Shown: positions 6,828 through 15,814, numbered from the stretch's first letter. The stretch: 16,312 nt of DNA from Bacteroidota bacterium (GCA_023229405.1 JALNZH010000052.1:1-16312), one strand, 5' to 3'. The notes: a model not told the origin generated them from the sequence alone. A program made the numbers and translations.

Positions 6828-7249
6828 ATTAAAAAATACCGTTGCATGATGTTGATATATTCTTGTGGCGGACGAATCGGTTTGCCAGATTGTGCATCGA
6901 GAAAAGCATGAACAGTCTGTCCGGTCGCAAGTATTTCGGGTTCAGAATTCCGTGTAATTTCGTAGTCGATCGTCAGTTTCATAGACGGTCGTTCTTTCAA
7001 TGAAGCTTTTACGTGCAGAATATCGTCATAAATTGCAGAGCGGCGATAGTGTGCGTGTGCTTCTACAACAACCAGAAAAAAACCCGCTCTTTCAATTTCG
7101 GTATAAACAATTCCGATATTCCGGAAAAGATTGGTCCGTGCTTCTTCAAAATAGGTTAGATAGTTACCATGATACACAACTTTCATTCCATCCGTTTCGG
7201 CATAGCGAACACGAATGTCAGTCGTAAAATCAACTCCCGATTTACTCAT
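6824..7249 (-). CDS. Hotdog-fold acyl-CoA thioesterase, YbgC/FadM-like
   Basis: The product is a 141-residue hotdog protein with the 4-hydroxybenzoyl-CoA thioesterase signature RYAETDGMKVVYHGNYLTYF at residues 15-34 followed by EEAR. The likely catalytic Asp is residue 20, with His27 nearby. Such enzymes hydrolyse acyl-CoA or acyl-ACP thioesters in the cytoplasm; substrate is not predictable here. I chose the ATG at 7249 (MSKSGVDF). A longer frame to 7291 would add 14 residues lying inside accA and unlike the family. The chosen start overlaps the accA stop by 8 bases (ATGAGTAA), and the stop overlaps the Trm112-like start. The link with accA suggests acyl metabolism, although the Tol-associated YbgC role is an alternative. 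Confidence 0.88.
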   Translation of the reverse strand: MSKSGVDFTTDIRVRYAETDGMKVVYHGNYLTYFEEARTNLFRNIGIVYTEIERAGFFLVVVEAHAHYRRSAIYDDILHVKASLKERPSMKLTIDYEITRNSEPEILATGQTVHAFLDAQSGKPIRPPQEYINIMQRYFLI

Positions 7250-8192
7250 TCCAGGCACCCATTTTACAGAACTTCTCCACCCGCTTTTCAATCAATTTTT
7301 CAGGTTTTAATTTTTTCAACACTTTCAGTTCTTCAAGAATCGCATCCTTTAAGATGAACGCAGCTTGCTCCGGATTACGATGAGCGCCTCCCTGCGGTTC
7401 GGGGATGATCCGGTCGACAATCTTTTGATCTAACAGATCCGGAGGGGTTAATCGCAATGCTTCTGCGGCTTGTTCTTTGAATTCCCAACTTTTCCAGAGA
7501 ATCGAAGAACATGATTCCGGGGCGATCACGGAATACCACGTATTTTCCAGCATCAACATTCTGTCTCCAACACCAATGCCGAGTGCACCGCCGGATGCAC
7601 CTTCCCCGATGATCGAAACGATGATCGGGACGGGAAAATGTGACATCTCAAACAGATTTCGTGCAATTGCCTCAGCCTGTCCTCGTTCTTCGGCGCCGAT
7701 ACCGGGGTATGCTCCCGGTGTATCGAGCATTGTAATAATCGGTCGGTTAAACTTAACGGCTAGCCGCATAAGCCGAAGGGCTTTTCTGTATCCTTCAGGA
7801 TTGGGCATGCCAAAATTACGATATAAGTTAGATTTTGTATCTCGCCCTTTTTGTTGTCCGATTACCATTACCGGCTGCCCATCCAATTTTGCAAATCCTC
7901 CAACAATCGCTTTATCATCGCCGTAAGCACGATCGCCATGAAGTTCGATAAAATCGGTGGTCATATGTTGAATGTAGTCCAATGTGTAGGGTCGTTCAGG
8001 ATGTCGAGCCAGCTGTACTCGTTGCCAGCGTGTAAGATTGGAAAAAATATTCTCGCGCAACTGACTGACTTTCTTTTCAAGGGTTTTTACTTCATCGGAT
8101 ACATCGACATTATCGGATAAATTTTTGATCTCTTCAATTTTTTGTTCTAACTCGTAGATAGGTTTTTCAAATTCCAGTACAACTTTTGCCAT
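7242..8192 (-). CDS. accA: Acetyl-CoA carboxylase carboxyltransferase subunit alpha
   Basis: AccA pairs with AccD to transfer the carboxyl group from biotin to acetyl-CoA, making malonyl-CoA for fatty acid synthesis. The 316-residue protein has the N-terminal helical part (FEKPIYELEQKIEEI), RWQRVQLARHPERPYTLDYI, the segment GQQKGRDTKSNLYRNFGMPN, then LDTPGAYPGIGAEERGQ, GEGASGGALGIGVGDR and APESCSSILWK, all diagnostic. I chose the ATG at 8192 because GGAG (8201-8198) lies 5 bases ahead; the in-frame GTG two codons upstream overlaps that ribosome site. No accD gene is visible. It sits unusually inside a glycan cluster, 33 bases after the GT2 fusion gene. Confidence 0.95.
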   Translation of the reverse strand: MAKVVLEFEKPIYELEQKIEEIKNLSDNVDVSDEVKTLEKKVSQLRENIFSNLTRWQRVQLARHPERPYTLDYIQHMTTDFIELHGDRAYGDDKAIVGGFAKLDGQPVMVIGQQKGRDTKSNLYRNFGMPNPEGYRKALRLMRLAVKFNRPIITMLDTPGAYPGIGAEERGQAEAIARNLFEMSHFPVPIIVSIIGEGASGGALGIGVGDRMLMLENTWYSVIAPESCSSILWKSWEFKEQAAEALRLTPPDLLDQKIVDRIIPEPQGGAHRNPEQAAFILKDAILEELKVLKKLKPEKLIEKRVEKFCKMGAWNE

Positions 8193-8225
8193 AATCACTC
8201 CGAAATGTTTCGGAAATAGTTGTTG

Positions 8226-10214
8226 TCAATGCAGCCATTTCTGCAGCGATTTTACAATGATTTCCAGGTCCAGTATTAATGATTGGTTCTTTGCGTAATA
8301 TAGATCGTATTGTTCAATCTCTTCAGCACTTAATACATTCTCGTTCTGGATTTGAAGCAACCCTGTGATACCCGGTTTTCCGCGAACAATAATTTTTGAA
8401 ATACCGGTATTGAGAGAATGAAATCCCACAATACTCATTGTTCCGGATAAAACGTGCGGTAATTTCATTACCGCAGCAGAAAGACCCGACGCGGGTGTTT
8501 TCGAGAAAATTCGCTTAAAATATACAAAAGGGACGATGGAAATCAAAAAGAAAAGACTGAATGCTATATCAAATGATCGTTTGACGAATCGATTCCCCGG
8601 TTTTGCAATATTATATTCAATTTCAATGAACGGTATTTCATCCAGCTGGTCGATGCTCGGTTTACCGATAATCACTTCCAGATTATTCGGCACCAATCGA
8701 AAGTTTACAAAACGATTCTGATTGTTGGCAATTACACTCAAAATCGTTGAATAAGAGACAGCATCGGATGAAAAAATTACTTCACTTATATGTTCTTCTT
8801 GTACGACTTTCCCGATCGTCTCAATACTTCCCAGTATCTCCACATCCATTACTTTTTCACCAATACGTTTCCGGTTCACATCAATGAATCCTACCACAGA
8901 ATATCCGCCACCAACTTTCGCCCTGAGTTTTTTGAGGATTTCCTGACCAGATTGCTGTACACCAACAATCACCGTCCTTCGTCCAAACAATGTGGTACGC
9001 GAAGTTTTTTCGCCAAAACCGAGTATCCGCAAGGTTAGCCGCCATCCCGGAATAACAATGAGTGACAATCCTCCCGAGATAATCATGATTATGCGGCTGA
9101 AAGCGAAATCTTTCTCAAAAGCCACCATCGCGGCTATAATAGTAAAACCGGTAAGTACTGCCGCAAACGATCTGGAGACAGAAAGTTTATATTCAGTATA
9201 CACACCGAAAAATAGTAAGGAAAGTACAACGATGAGCGAAGGAATAATGAACGTCCATGGGTATGCATATTCCGGGAAAGAGAATAGCGCATGCTTTCTG
9301 ATGTATTCACCGATAAGAATTGTGACAATAATGATGATTGTATCAATGAATGCAATCATACCGGGACGTATCAGGCGGGCGGCATTCGCCAGTATTCTGC
9401 GAAGATGGATTCCGGAGTAGATAAACCATTCGAACAGCGGAGAACCAGTATGGTGTTTCCGGACAAATAAACGCATTGCTTGGTAGAATACTTTTAATTC
9501 ATCAATATCGCTCCGTTTGGTGCTTTCACCTTTGTAATGAATAATTGACGTCGTCGGCACGTAATACACTTTCCATCCCATTTGTTGAACACGGAAACAC
9601 CAGTCAAGATCTTCACCATACATAAAAAAGGTTTCGTCCAGTCCGCCGATGGTATTGTAGACATCCCGTGTAATCATCATAAACGAACCGCTCACCGCAT
9701 CAACTTCATACGATTGATCCGGATCGAGGTACGTAAGATTATACCGGGCAAAGAGTTTAGATTTCGGGAACAGCGCACTGAGTCCGAATGTTTTTGTAAA
9801 AGCGGTCCAGGGTGTAGGAAAACTTCTCCGGCATGGCAATTGCAGGGATCCGTCGGGATTCAGAATTTTACACCCCACCATGCCCGCATTAGAATGATGG
9901 TAAAAAAAATCTATAAGTGCACTAAAGGTTTCTTCCTGAACAAGCGTGTCAGGATTCAGCAAGAGGATATATTTTCCCGTAGACAGCGCTAATGCCTGAT
10001 TGTTGGCTTTCGCGAACCCCACATTTTCGGTATTTGCAACGAGGATGACTTGCGGAAAATTTTTTTGAATTAATTCGATGCTGCCATCGTCCGAAGCATT
10101 ATCGACAACAAACACTTCCGAGGAATATCCTTCCAACGCTTTAGACAGAGAGACTAAAGCATTGTTCAAAAATTCGCGGACGTTATAATTAACGATAATA
10201 ACGGAGATGTCCAT
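8226..10214 (-). CDS. GT2 glycosyltransferase fused to a degenerate phosphoglycosyl transferase
   Basis: The 662-residue protein has two parts. Residues 1 to about 260 form a GT2 glycosyltransferase: VIIVNYN at 5-11, VVDNASDDGS at 36-45, NVGFAKANNQAL at 64-75, LLLNPDT at 84-90 and GGLDETFFMYGEDLDWCFR at 190-208. This resembles rhamnosyltransferase-like enzymes. Residues about 286-395 contain four membrane helices, 412-500 a Rossmann-like CoA-binding_3 domain (VIVGVQQSGQEI), and 541-662 a WbaP-type C-terminal domain. That last domain keeps KRSFDIAFSL, LPHVLSGTMSIVG and GKPGITGLLQIQ, but lacks roughly 50 residues found in active enzymes. The missing stretch includes the KFRSM segment and the catalytic Asp-Glu pair (LDE). 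The GT2 half looks intact and the transferase half inactive. The ATG has no Shine-Dalgarno site. Confidence 0.85.
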   Translation of the reverse strand: MDISVIIVNYNVREFLNNALVSLSKALEGYSSEVFVVDNASDDGSIELIQKNFPQVILVANTENVGFAKANNQALALSTGKYILLLNPDTLVQEETFSALIDFFYHHSNAGMVGCKILNPDGSLQLPCRRSFPTPWTAFTKTFGLSALFPKSKLFARYNLTYLDPDQSYEVDAVSGSFMMITRDVYNTIGGLDETFFMYGEDLDWCFRVQQMGWKVYYVPTTSIIHYKGESTKRSDIDELKVFYQAMRLFVRKHHTGSPLFEWFIYSGIHLRRILANAARLIRPGMIAFIDTIIIIVTILIGEYIRKHALFSFPEYAYPWTFIIPSLIVVLSLLFFGVYTEYKLSVSRSFAAVLTGFTIIAAMVAFEKDFAFSRIIMIISGGLSLIVIPGWRLTLRILGFGEKTSRTTLFGRRTVIVGVQQSGQEILKKLRAKVGGGYSVVGFIDVNRKRIGEKVMDVEILGSIETIGKVVQEEHISEVIFSSDAVSYSTILSVIANNQNRFVNFRLVPNNLEVIIGKPSIDQLDEIPFIEIEYNIAKPGNRFVKRSFDIAFSLFFLISIVPFVYFKRIFSKTPASGLSAAVMKLPHVLSGTMSIVGFHSLNTGISKIIVRGKPGITGLLQIQNENVLSAEEIEQYDLYYAKNQSLILDLEIIVKSLQKWLH

Positions 10215-10318
10215 GAGAACAGAAATTGTTGATCAAAAAGCAGTGCCGTAATACAATTACGCGAATAGGAAATCCTTTCATCGTCACACGGTTGGTTTCG
10301 TTGTACCATGAAGGCAGA
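10215..10318. other. 104-base gap inside the glycan cluster with a small perfect palindrome
   Basis: The gap parts the mannose synthase-like gene from the GT2 fusion, while most other junctions in the glycan cluster overlap or are under 20 bases. It contains CGTAAT/ATTACG (10247-10252 and 10256-10261) with a 3-base loop. The palindrome has no adjoining T-run, so it is not a clear terminator, and I see no convincing promoter or ribosome site. Confidence 0.4.
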
Positions 10319-11035
10319 CTACAATCTGTTAAACAAACTTCGCGCTTTTAATTTCCATACCATAAATGCCGCTTCATAAACAATCTTCTTGTTCATCTTC
10401 GACACACCGACGCGGCGATCAACAAACACAATCGGCATTTCCAATATCGTAAATCCTTTTTTCCACGCAAGAAAGTTCGTCTCTATTTGAAATGCGTAGC
10501 CGTTGGAACGCAAATTATCGATATTAATCGTTTCCAGTACTTTCCGTTTATAACATTTAAAACCAGCGGTGGCATCATGCACCGGCATACCGGTAATGAG
10601 TCTGGTATAAATATTTGCCGAATAACTCAAGAGCAACCGTTTCATCGGCCAATTAACGACATTCACACCTTTAATATATCGCGATCCGATCAACACATCG
10701 CATTCGTCCATTTTCCCGAGCATGATCGGGATCTCTTTTGGATTGTGTGAAAAATCTGCGTCCATTTCAAAAACAAAATCGAATTGATGCTGAATGGCGT
10801 ATTTAAATCCAGCAACATACGCCGTTCCGAGCCCGAGTTTACGCTCTCGCTGCAACAGATGAATGCGGGGATTTGATTCCATCATGCGTTTCACGATCTC
10901 TGCTGTTCCATCGGGCGAATTATCGTCTACAATCAGAACATCCACCATTTCGGATTGCTGCAGCACTTCTGTAATTATCTTTTCTGCATTCGGCGCTTCG
11001 TTATAGGTCGGGATGATGATGAGTGCTTTTGCCAT
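10319..11035 (-). CDS. Polyprenyl-phosphate mannose/glucose synthase-like GT2 glycosyltransferase
   Basis: The 238-residue soluble GT2 enzyme has the dolichol-phosphate mannose synthase pattern: IIIPTYNEAPN at 6-16, VDDNSPDGTAE at 36-46, QRERKLGLGTAYVAGF at 62-77 and the metal-binding MDADFSHNP at 91-99. GSRYIKG and HDATAGFKCYKR further on also fit. Members move a sugar from GDP-mannose or UDP-glucose to polyprenyl phosphate, giving a membrane-bound donor for later glycosylation. It lacks the C-terminal membrane segments present in some relatives, so it is the short DPM1-like type. Its ATG shares one base with the stop of the WbaP-type gene (TAATG), indicating coupling. Mannose is the likelier sugar, but the sequence does not decide this. 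Confidence 0.85.
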   Translation of the reverse strand: MAKALIIIPTYNEAPNAEKIITEVLQQSEMVDVLIVDDNSPDGTAEIVKRMMESNPRIHLLQRERKLGLGTAYVAGFKYAIQHQFDFVFEMDADFSHNPKEIPIMLGKMDECDVLIGSRYIKGVNVVNWPMKRLLLSYSANIYTRLITGMPVHDATAGFKCYKRKVLETINIDNLRSNGYAFQIETNFLAWKKGFTILEMPIVFVDRRVGVSKMNKKIVYEAAFMVWKLKARSLFNRL

Positions 11036-12417
11036 TAGTTTCCTTTTCCTGCTATCATGACATAAAAGGTCATTAACAGAATTTTTATATCCATTCTGAA
11101 TGACATATTTTCTATATAAAAAAGATCAAATCGCACTTTCGATTTTACATCCTCAATCGAAGTATCGTATCCCTGCTTGATCTGCGCCCATCCGGTGATG
11201 CCCGGTTTTACCGATAATCGTCGTTTGTACAATGGAATTTCTTTGGAAAGCATTTCAACGAAATGTGGGCGTTCGGGCCGCGGACCGACAAGACTCATTT
11301 CCCCCCGCACAACGTCGTAAAATTGCGGAATCTCATCAAGCCGGGTTTTTCGCAGAAACCAACCCACTGGTGTAATTCGCGGATCGTTGGTCGTCGCCCA
11401 CACCGGACCAGTCCTTGACTCTGCATCTTGATACATGGAACGGAATTTATGCATGCGGAACACTTTCCCATCCTTCCCAACCCGTTCCTGACTATAGACC
11501 AGCGGTCCCGATGAATTAAGCTTTATCGCGATCGCAACAAAAATCCAGAGCGGTGACGATACAATAAGGATCAAGATCGACACCACAATATCTGTTAACC
11601 GCTTGGCGCTCTCTTCCCACGGCTGCATAATATGCGGCATAATCTCTATCAATGGGAATCCGTATATCTGATTTGTTCGGGCCTGTCCCGAGATAATATC
11701 GTACATATCCGGAATAATTTTAATTGCAACATTATATCCGGTCGACAAAGAAACGATATTCAGCACCAGCTCACGCTGTTGAGAATCGAGGGCAATCAAG
11801 ATACTCCGTACCGTATGGTGCTGGATAACTTGCGGTATTTCTTCAATCGTTCCCAGCACTGGCAACGGAAGTTGTTCCTGAGTCCCTTCCAAAGCGATAA
11901 AACCGATGACTTTATAGCCAAGTGCGGGGTATTTCTTTACCGAATCAAAAAGTTCTTGAGCTTTCGGTCCCGTGCCTATAATGATTGTTTCACTTAGTCC
12001 GATACCACGCAGCAGTAATCGTTTACGAAAACTACGGATAACGATTCGTCCGACGCCGACAAACAAAATCATCAACACCCAATACATTACAATCACGGAT
12101 CGGTTTGCCGAATATGTCGCATTTCGTTCATCATCAAAAAAAATAATGATAAACAAACCGATACAGCCTATAGAAATCGCACGGAAGACCGCTGCAAATT
12201 CGTCCGTTCGCGACTTAGCATACCAAGCGCGATACAGACCAAAGAACATGAAGATAGAAAGCCAAAAAAGATACATCACCGCCATGGGCATAATCAAATC
12301 CGGTTTTGCCTGATATTCGATAATTCCGCTCTCCACCCGCAGCAAATAATAACATATCCACGCCAGGTTGATAGCGAAGAAGTCAAATAGAATTATTTTC
12401 CGTTCAAATTGTTTCAT
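11035..12417 (-). CDS. WbaP/WcaJ-type undecaprenyl-phosphate glycosyl-1-phosphate transferase
   Basis: This membrane enzyme begins a lipid-linked glycan by moving a sugar-1-phosphate from a nucleotide sugar onto undecaprenyl phosphate. The 460-residue protein has four or so N-terminal membrane helices (about 8-130), a Rossmann-like CoA-binding_3 domain (IIIGTGPKAQEL, 145-156), then the catalytic domain. There KRLTDIVVSILILIVSSP (272-289) is the membrane anchor, followed by SGPLVYSQERVG, KFRSM (324-328), TRLDEIPQ with the catalytic Asp361-Glu362, GEMSLVGPRPERP (372-384) and KPGITGWAQI (404-413). All active-site segments are intact. A ribosome site AGGGA lies before the ATG. The sugar is unknown. 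It is the likely initiating enzyme of the cluster and the intact counterpart of the degenerate fusion gene. Confidence 0.93.
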   Translation of the reverse strand: MKQFERKIILFDFFAINLAWICYYLLRVESGIIEYQAKPDLIMPMAVMYLFWLSIFMFFGLYRAWYAKSRTDEFAAVFRAISIGCIGLFIIIFFDDERNATYSANRSVIVMYWVLMILFVGVGRIVIRSFRKRLLLRGIGLSETIIIGTGPKAQELFDSVKKYPALGYKVIGFIALEGTQEQLPLPVLGTIEEIPQVIQHHTVRSILIALDSQQRELVLNIVSLSTGYNVAIKIIPDMYDIISGQARTNQIYGFPLIEIMPHIMQPWEESAKRLTDIVVSILILIVSSPLWIFVAIAIKLNSSGPLVYSQERVGKDGKVFRMHKFRSMYQDAESRTGPVWATTNDPRITPVGWFLRKTRLDEIPQFYDVVRGEMSLVGPRPERPHFVEMLSKEIPLYKRRLSVKPGITGWAQIKQGYDTSIEDVKSKVRFDLFYIENMSFRMDIKILLMTFYVMIAGKGN

Positions 12418-12433
12418 GTGTCCCTATGACATA

Positions 12434-13432
12434 TTACTCACCGCTGGATTCTATATCCATAGCGACGTGTTTACCATTGCTTACATACCATTCAATATTC
12501 TTCCTGATTCCCTCTTCGATGGTATGCGAAGGATGAAAACCTGCCGCACGAATTTTCCCTGCTCGGTGTTCCGTTGACGTATTGAACTTTTTGATCCTTG
12601 CCGAAGTAATCGGAAAATCATACCCGGTTATTTTTCCAAAAATGTCGAAGATCCCGGCTACAAACATCGCTGCGGATAAGGGAATTCGAAGTGCCGAGAC
12701 TTTTTTTCCCGATAAACGGGAGATCAATGCCACCAATTCCCGGGTTTGGAATTGCGGTTCGTCAGAATAATTATAGACTGTACAACCACGGACTATGGTT
12801 CCCAACAAAAATCCGGTCGCTTCAACGAGATTCTCGACATACGCGATTGATTTAATATTCTGTCCGTCGCCTACCCAATAGAATTTTCCATCGCACACCT
12901 GTTTGATCAGTTTAAAGATATTGGCGACGTTTAACGGACCAAACACCACGGCCGGACGAATGATCACAACTTCACGGGAAGCATCTTCGTTCGTCCACAA
13001 CTGCAGAACCTGTTCCGCTTCAAGTTTTGAACCGCCGTAATGATTGATCGGCCCGGGCGGTGTTGTTTCCGTAGACGGTTGATTATTTCCATACACAGCA
13101 ACGGTGCTGTAAAAAATAAATTTTTTAATTTTTCGTATTGAGGCAAACTTTACCAGTGATCGAATTCCGTCAACATTTGTCCGGTAATATTCTTCTTCGG
13201 AAATTCCAAAATCTTTATGCGCAGCCGCCAAATGGATGATACAATCGATATCGTTCGGCAGTTTTTCCAACGCTGTTTCGTCCAAGATATCGCCGATCAC
13301 CGACTGATAACCGATCTCATATTTTTTGGCCGGATTGATATCGATGCCAACGACACTATGGCCTTGGATATCTAAATATCTGGTCAGATACGATCCGATA
13401 AATCCCGAATCCCCAGTAATGACAATCTTCAT
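12434..13432 (-). CDS. NAD-dependent epimerase/dehydratase (extended SDR), nucleotide-sugar modifying
   Basis: The 332-residue protein is an extended short-chain dehydrogenase. It has the nucleotide-binding GDSGFIG at 7-13, the acidic GIDIN near 29-33 typical of NAD binding, HLAAAHKD at 67-74, STVAVYG at 109-115 and the catalytic YGGSK (Tyr132, Lys136) followed by RPAVVFGP at 159-166. Such enzymes epimerise, dehydrate or reduce UDP- or dTDP-sugars. The closest general type is UDP-glucose 4-epimerase/GalE-like, but which sugar it acts on cannot be told. AGGAAGG overlapping the wecB stop provides a strong ribosome site for the ATG at 13432. Its position between WecB and WbaP suggests it prepares the sugar that begins or enters the glycan. 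Confidence 0.88.
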   Translation of the reverse strand: MKIVITGDSGFIGSYLTRYLDIQGHSVVGIDINPAKKYEIGYQSVIGDILDETALEKLPNDIDCIIHLAAAHKDFGISEEEYYRTNVDGIRSLVKFASIRKIKKFIFYSTVAVYGNNQPSTETTPPGPINHYGGSKLEAEQVLQLWTNEDASREVVIIRPAVVFGPLNVANIFKLIKQVCDGKFYWVGDGQNIKSIAYVENLVEATGFLLGTIVRGCTVYNYSDEPQFQTRELVALISRLSGKKVSALRIPLSAAMFVAGIFDIFGKITGYDFPITSARIKKFNTSTEHRAGKIRAAGFHPSHTIEEGIRKNIEWYVSNGKHVAMDIESSGE

Positions 13433-13441
13433 TGTACCTTC

Positions 13442-14572
13442 CTAAATATTCCCCAAATATTCCGCCAGATGGTGGATGATGCGTTTTGTCGCTTTGCCAT
13501 CACCGTACGGATTTGCCGCCGATGCCATCGCCTGATAAGCATCATCATTCAATAATAGTTCGCTGACAGTACCGACAATCGATTGTTGTTCCGTTCCAAC
13601 TAACTTCACGGTTCCAGATTGCACTCCTTCCGGCCGTTCAGTGGTATCGCGCATAACAAGCACCGGAATACCGAAGGTCGGCGCCTCTTCTTGAATACCC
13701 CCCGAATCAGTTAGGATCAATTTCGTCCGCAACATTAACCGAACAAAGGGTAAATAACTTAACGGTTCAACAAGTGAAATATTGGGAGAACTGCCGAGAA
13801 GACGAAATACCGGTTCGCGAACATTCGGGTTGAGATGGACAGGGTAAATAAATCGGTGGTCAAGAAATTTTTTCGACAGTTCCAGAATTGCATTGCACAT
13901 CGATTCAAAACCGCCTCCAAAATTTTCGCGCCGGTGTCCGGTGATTAATACAATCGGATCCTTGCCAGACATGAACGATTCCGGAATACCGTCAATGCCC
14001 GGAGGATTTCCGGCAATTTTTTCTTTGGCAATCAACAATGCATCGATGACCGTATTTCCTGTAACAAAAATTTTTGATTCCGCAATCCCCTCGCGCACAA
14101 GATTCTCCTTCGATAATTCGGTCGGGGCAAAATGAAGTTCGGCAACATGTGTTGTCATCACACGATTGATCTCTTCCGGGAACGGCGAATATTTATTGAA
14201 TGTTCTCAAACCAGCTTCAACGTGACCCACCGGGATTTTATGATAGAAACTAGCCAGCGCCGCTGCCAACACGGTGGTTGTGTCGCCTTGCACAAGCACG
14301 ATATCCGGTTTCGAATTTACCAGATATCCATCAATCCGGGCGATGGCATTGGAAGTGATTTCCGCCAACGATTGATTCGGTTTCATAATATTTAGATCTG
14401 TATCCGGAACGATATTGAATATTTCCAGCACCTGATCCAGCATTGACCGGTGTTGCGCGGTTACACAAACATCAATGGCGAATCTGGCATCGTTTTTAAG
14501 CGCCAGAATAACCGGAGCAAGTTTAATCGCTTCCGGGCGTGTCCCAAAAATAAACGAAATTCTTTTTCCCAT
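13442..14572 (-). CDS. wecB: UDP-N-acetylglucosamine 2-epimerase, non-hydrolysing
   Basis: WecB converts UDP-GlcNAc to UDP-ManNAc for surface glycans. The 376-residue length is normal. Motifs run in order: GTRPEAIKLAPV at 10-21, TAQHRSMLDQVL at 38-49, QGDTTTVLAAALA at 95-107, GHVEAGLRT at 116-124, PFPEEINR at 130-137, TGNTVIDAL at 171-179, GHRRENFG at 212-219 and LTDSGGIQEEAPTFG at 287-301. The residues matching the known active site (Asp97, Glu119, Glu133, His213) are present. The ATG shares one base with the stop of the preceding glycosyltransferase (TAATG). No UDP-ManNAc dehydrogenase (wecC) is visible, so UDP-ManNAc may be used as such or modified by the adjacent SDR. Confidence 0.95.
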   Translation of the reverse strand: MGKRISFIFGTRPEAIKLAPVILALKNDARFAIDVCVTAQHRSMLDQVLEIFNIVPDTDLNIMKPNQSLAEITSNAIARIDGYLVNSKPDIVLVQGDTTTVLAAALASFYHKIPVGHVEAGLRTFNKYSPFPEEINRVMTTHVAELHFAPTELSKENLVREGIAESKIFVTGNTVIDALLIAKEKIAGNPPGIDGIPESFMSGKDPIVLITGHRRENFGGGFESMCNAILELSKKFLDHRFIYPVHLNPNVREPVFRLLGSSPNISLVEPLSYLPFVRLMLRTKLILTDSGGIQEEAPTFGIPVLVMRDTTERPEGVQSGTVKLVGTEQQSIVGTVSELLLNDDAYQAMASAANPYGDGKATKRIIHHLAEYLGNI

Positions 14573-15813
14573 TACGACTGTATGTTTTCTCCTGTCTGCT
14601 CTGATGACGACGTTATGTGTAATACCCGATCGATCTCGTTTTTAACCAATTCATCGATTCGCTCCCATCGATAGTTCGAGTTGATGAATTGTCGCGCACT
14701 GCCTCCTATGGTTTGACGTTCATTGGGATCACACAGCAACCTGACGGATTCTTTGGCCATAAACTCCGGTTTGTCAGCCACAATATAGTGAATACCGTCG
14801 ACACCATTGATACCTGCCGAACCGATAGAGGAAGTGATCACGGTTTTCCCCAGCGCCATCGCTTCGAGTATTTTATTCTGCATGCCTGCACCAAATAACA
14901 TTGGGGCAACAATGATTTTTGCCCGACGCAAGTATTCCTTTGGGTCGGGAACAAATCCGGTTACAACAATCGATTCTGAATCGTGAAGTGCGTTAATCTT
15001 TTCCGAAGGATTTTTCCCGACAATATAATACGTTACTGAACGCTTCAATGCAATTTTCACCAACGGCAGTACATCGCGTGCAAAAAATAGTGCTGCCGCC
15101 TGATTCGATTGGGTCTCCATGTTCCCAAGGAACAGAAAGTCGATATCCTCTGGAACGGGTTGGTGATCATTCAGCTCTAGACCAAAATCGGTCCCGTTCG
15201 GGATAACCACGAGTGCTTCGCTTCGGGCTCCATGATGAACAAGGTAATTTTTATCTGTGTGGGCTATAATCATCGCTTTGTCGAATAGTGCGGTAATCTC
15301 TTTTTCATACTGAAGCACTTTCCGCTGTTCATACCGGTAGATGGACCCCCAGATCAATCCAACATTCTTTTCAAGCGCCCGTTCATAGTTCATCGAAATA
15401 GAATCGACAAGATCGACCATTCGTTTCATCGGCAGGTCTTTAACGTATTCCGTCATTCTTATATGGAAACAGAAGGCAAGATCATACTGCAGATACACCG
15501 AGTCAATATAGTGTTTGACAGACGAAAACCAATAATATCCAATTTGCAATGGACCCCGATGCAGAACTGCATGCCAGAGCGCATTGAGTTTAAACGTTAT
15601 TGGTGAAAAGGAAAAACACCGCACCGTGCCGACGATCTTGCGAAGTTCGGCCAACGATTCTTCATCCGGCACCCCCTCGTTAATGGTCACAAGGTCAACA
15701 TCATAATATTTTGACAACGACCGTATTATGCGATACACCCGCAGCCGATCCCCTCCGATGGGAGGATACGGCACCCGTGACGATAGGAGTAATATTTTTT
15801 TTCGATCATTCAC
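14572..15813 (-). CDS. GT4-type glycosyltransferase
   Basis: The 413-residue protein has a GT-B fold: an N-terminal acceptor half beginning KILLLSSRVPYPPIGGDRLR (residues 6-25), then IPNGTDF at 204-210, FLFLGNMETQSNQAA at 226-240, TGFVPDP at 285-291 and the GT4 signature FGAGMQNKILEAMALGKTVITS at about 307-328, with the typical donor-binding Glu at residue 317. The general look, especially R.PYPP..GD..R, matches the sugar transferase family seen in exopolysaccharide (PEP-CTERM/EpsH-associated) clusters. The start is a GTG at 15813; an ATG two bases earlier runs straight into TGA and cannot be used. It follows the previous gene after one base. Donor and acceptor are unknown. Confidence 0.88.
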   Translation of the reverse strand: MNDRKKILLLSSRVPYPPIGGDRLRVYRIIRSLSKYYDVDLVTINEGVPDEESLAELRKIVGTVRCFSFSPITFKLNALWHAVLHRGPLQIGYYWFSSVKHYIDSVYLQYDLAFCFHIRMTEYVKDLPMKRMVDLVDSISMNYERALEKNVGLIWGSIYRYEQRKVLQYEKEITALFDKAMIIAHTDKNYLVHHGARSEALVVIPNGTDFGLELNDHQPVPEDIDFLFLGNMETQSNQAAALFFARDVLPLVKIALKRSVTYYIVGKNPSEKINALHDSESIVVTGFVPDPKEYLRRAKIIVAPMLFGAGMQNKILEAMALGKTVITSSIGSAGINGVDGIHYIVADKPEFMAKESVRLLCDPNERQTIGGSARQFINSNYRWERIDELVKNEIDRVLHITSSSEQTGENIQS

Positions 15814-15814
15814 A

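Noticed and set aside
7250..7291. Longer thioesterase start adding 14 residues
   Set aside because: The extension lies within the accA end and precedes the family pattern; the ATG at 7249 overlaps the accA stop in the usual coupled manner.
8193..8198. GTG start for accA
   Set aside because: It overlaps the GGAG ribosome site that serves the ATG at 8192.
10247..10261. Terminator after the mannose synthase-like gene
   Set aside because: The 6-base AT-rich palindrome has no T-run directly behind it on the minus strand.
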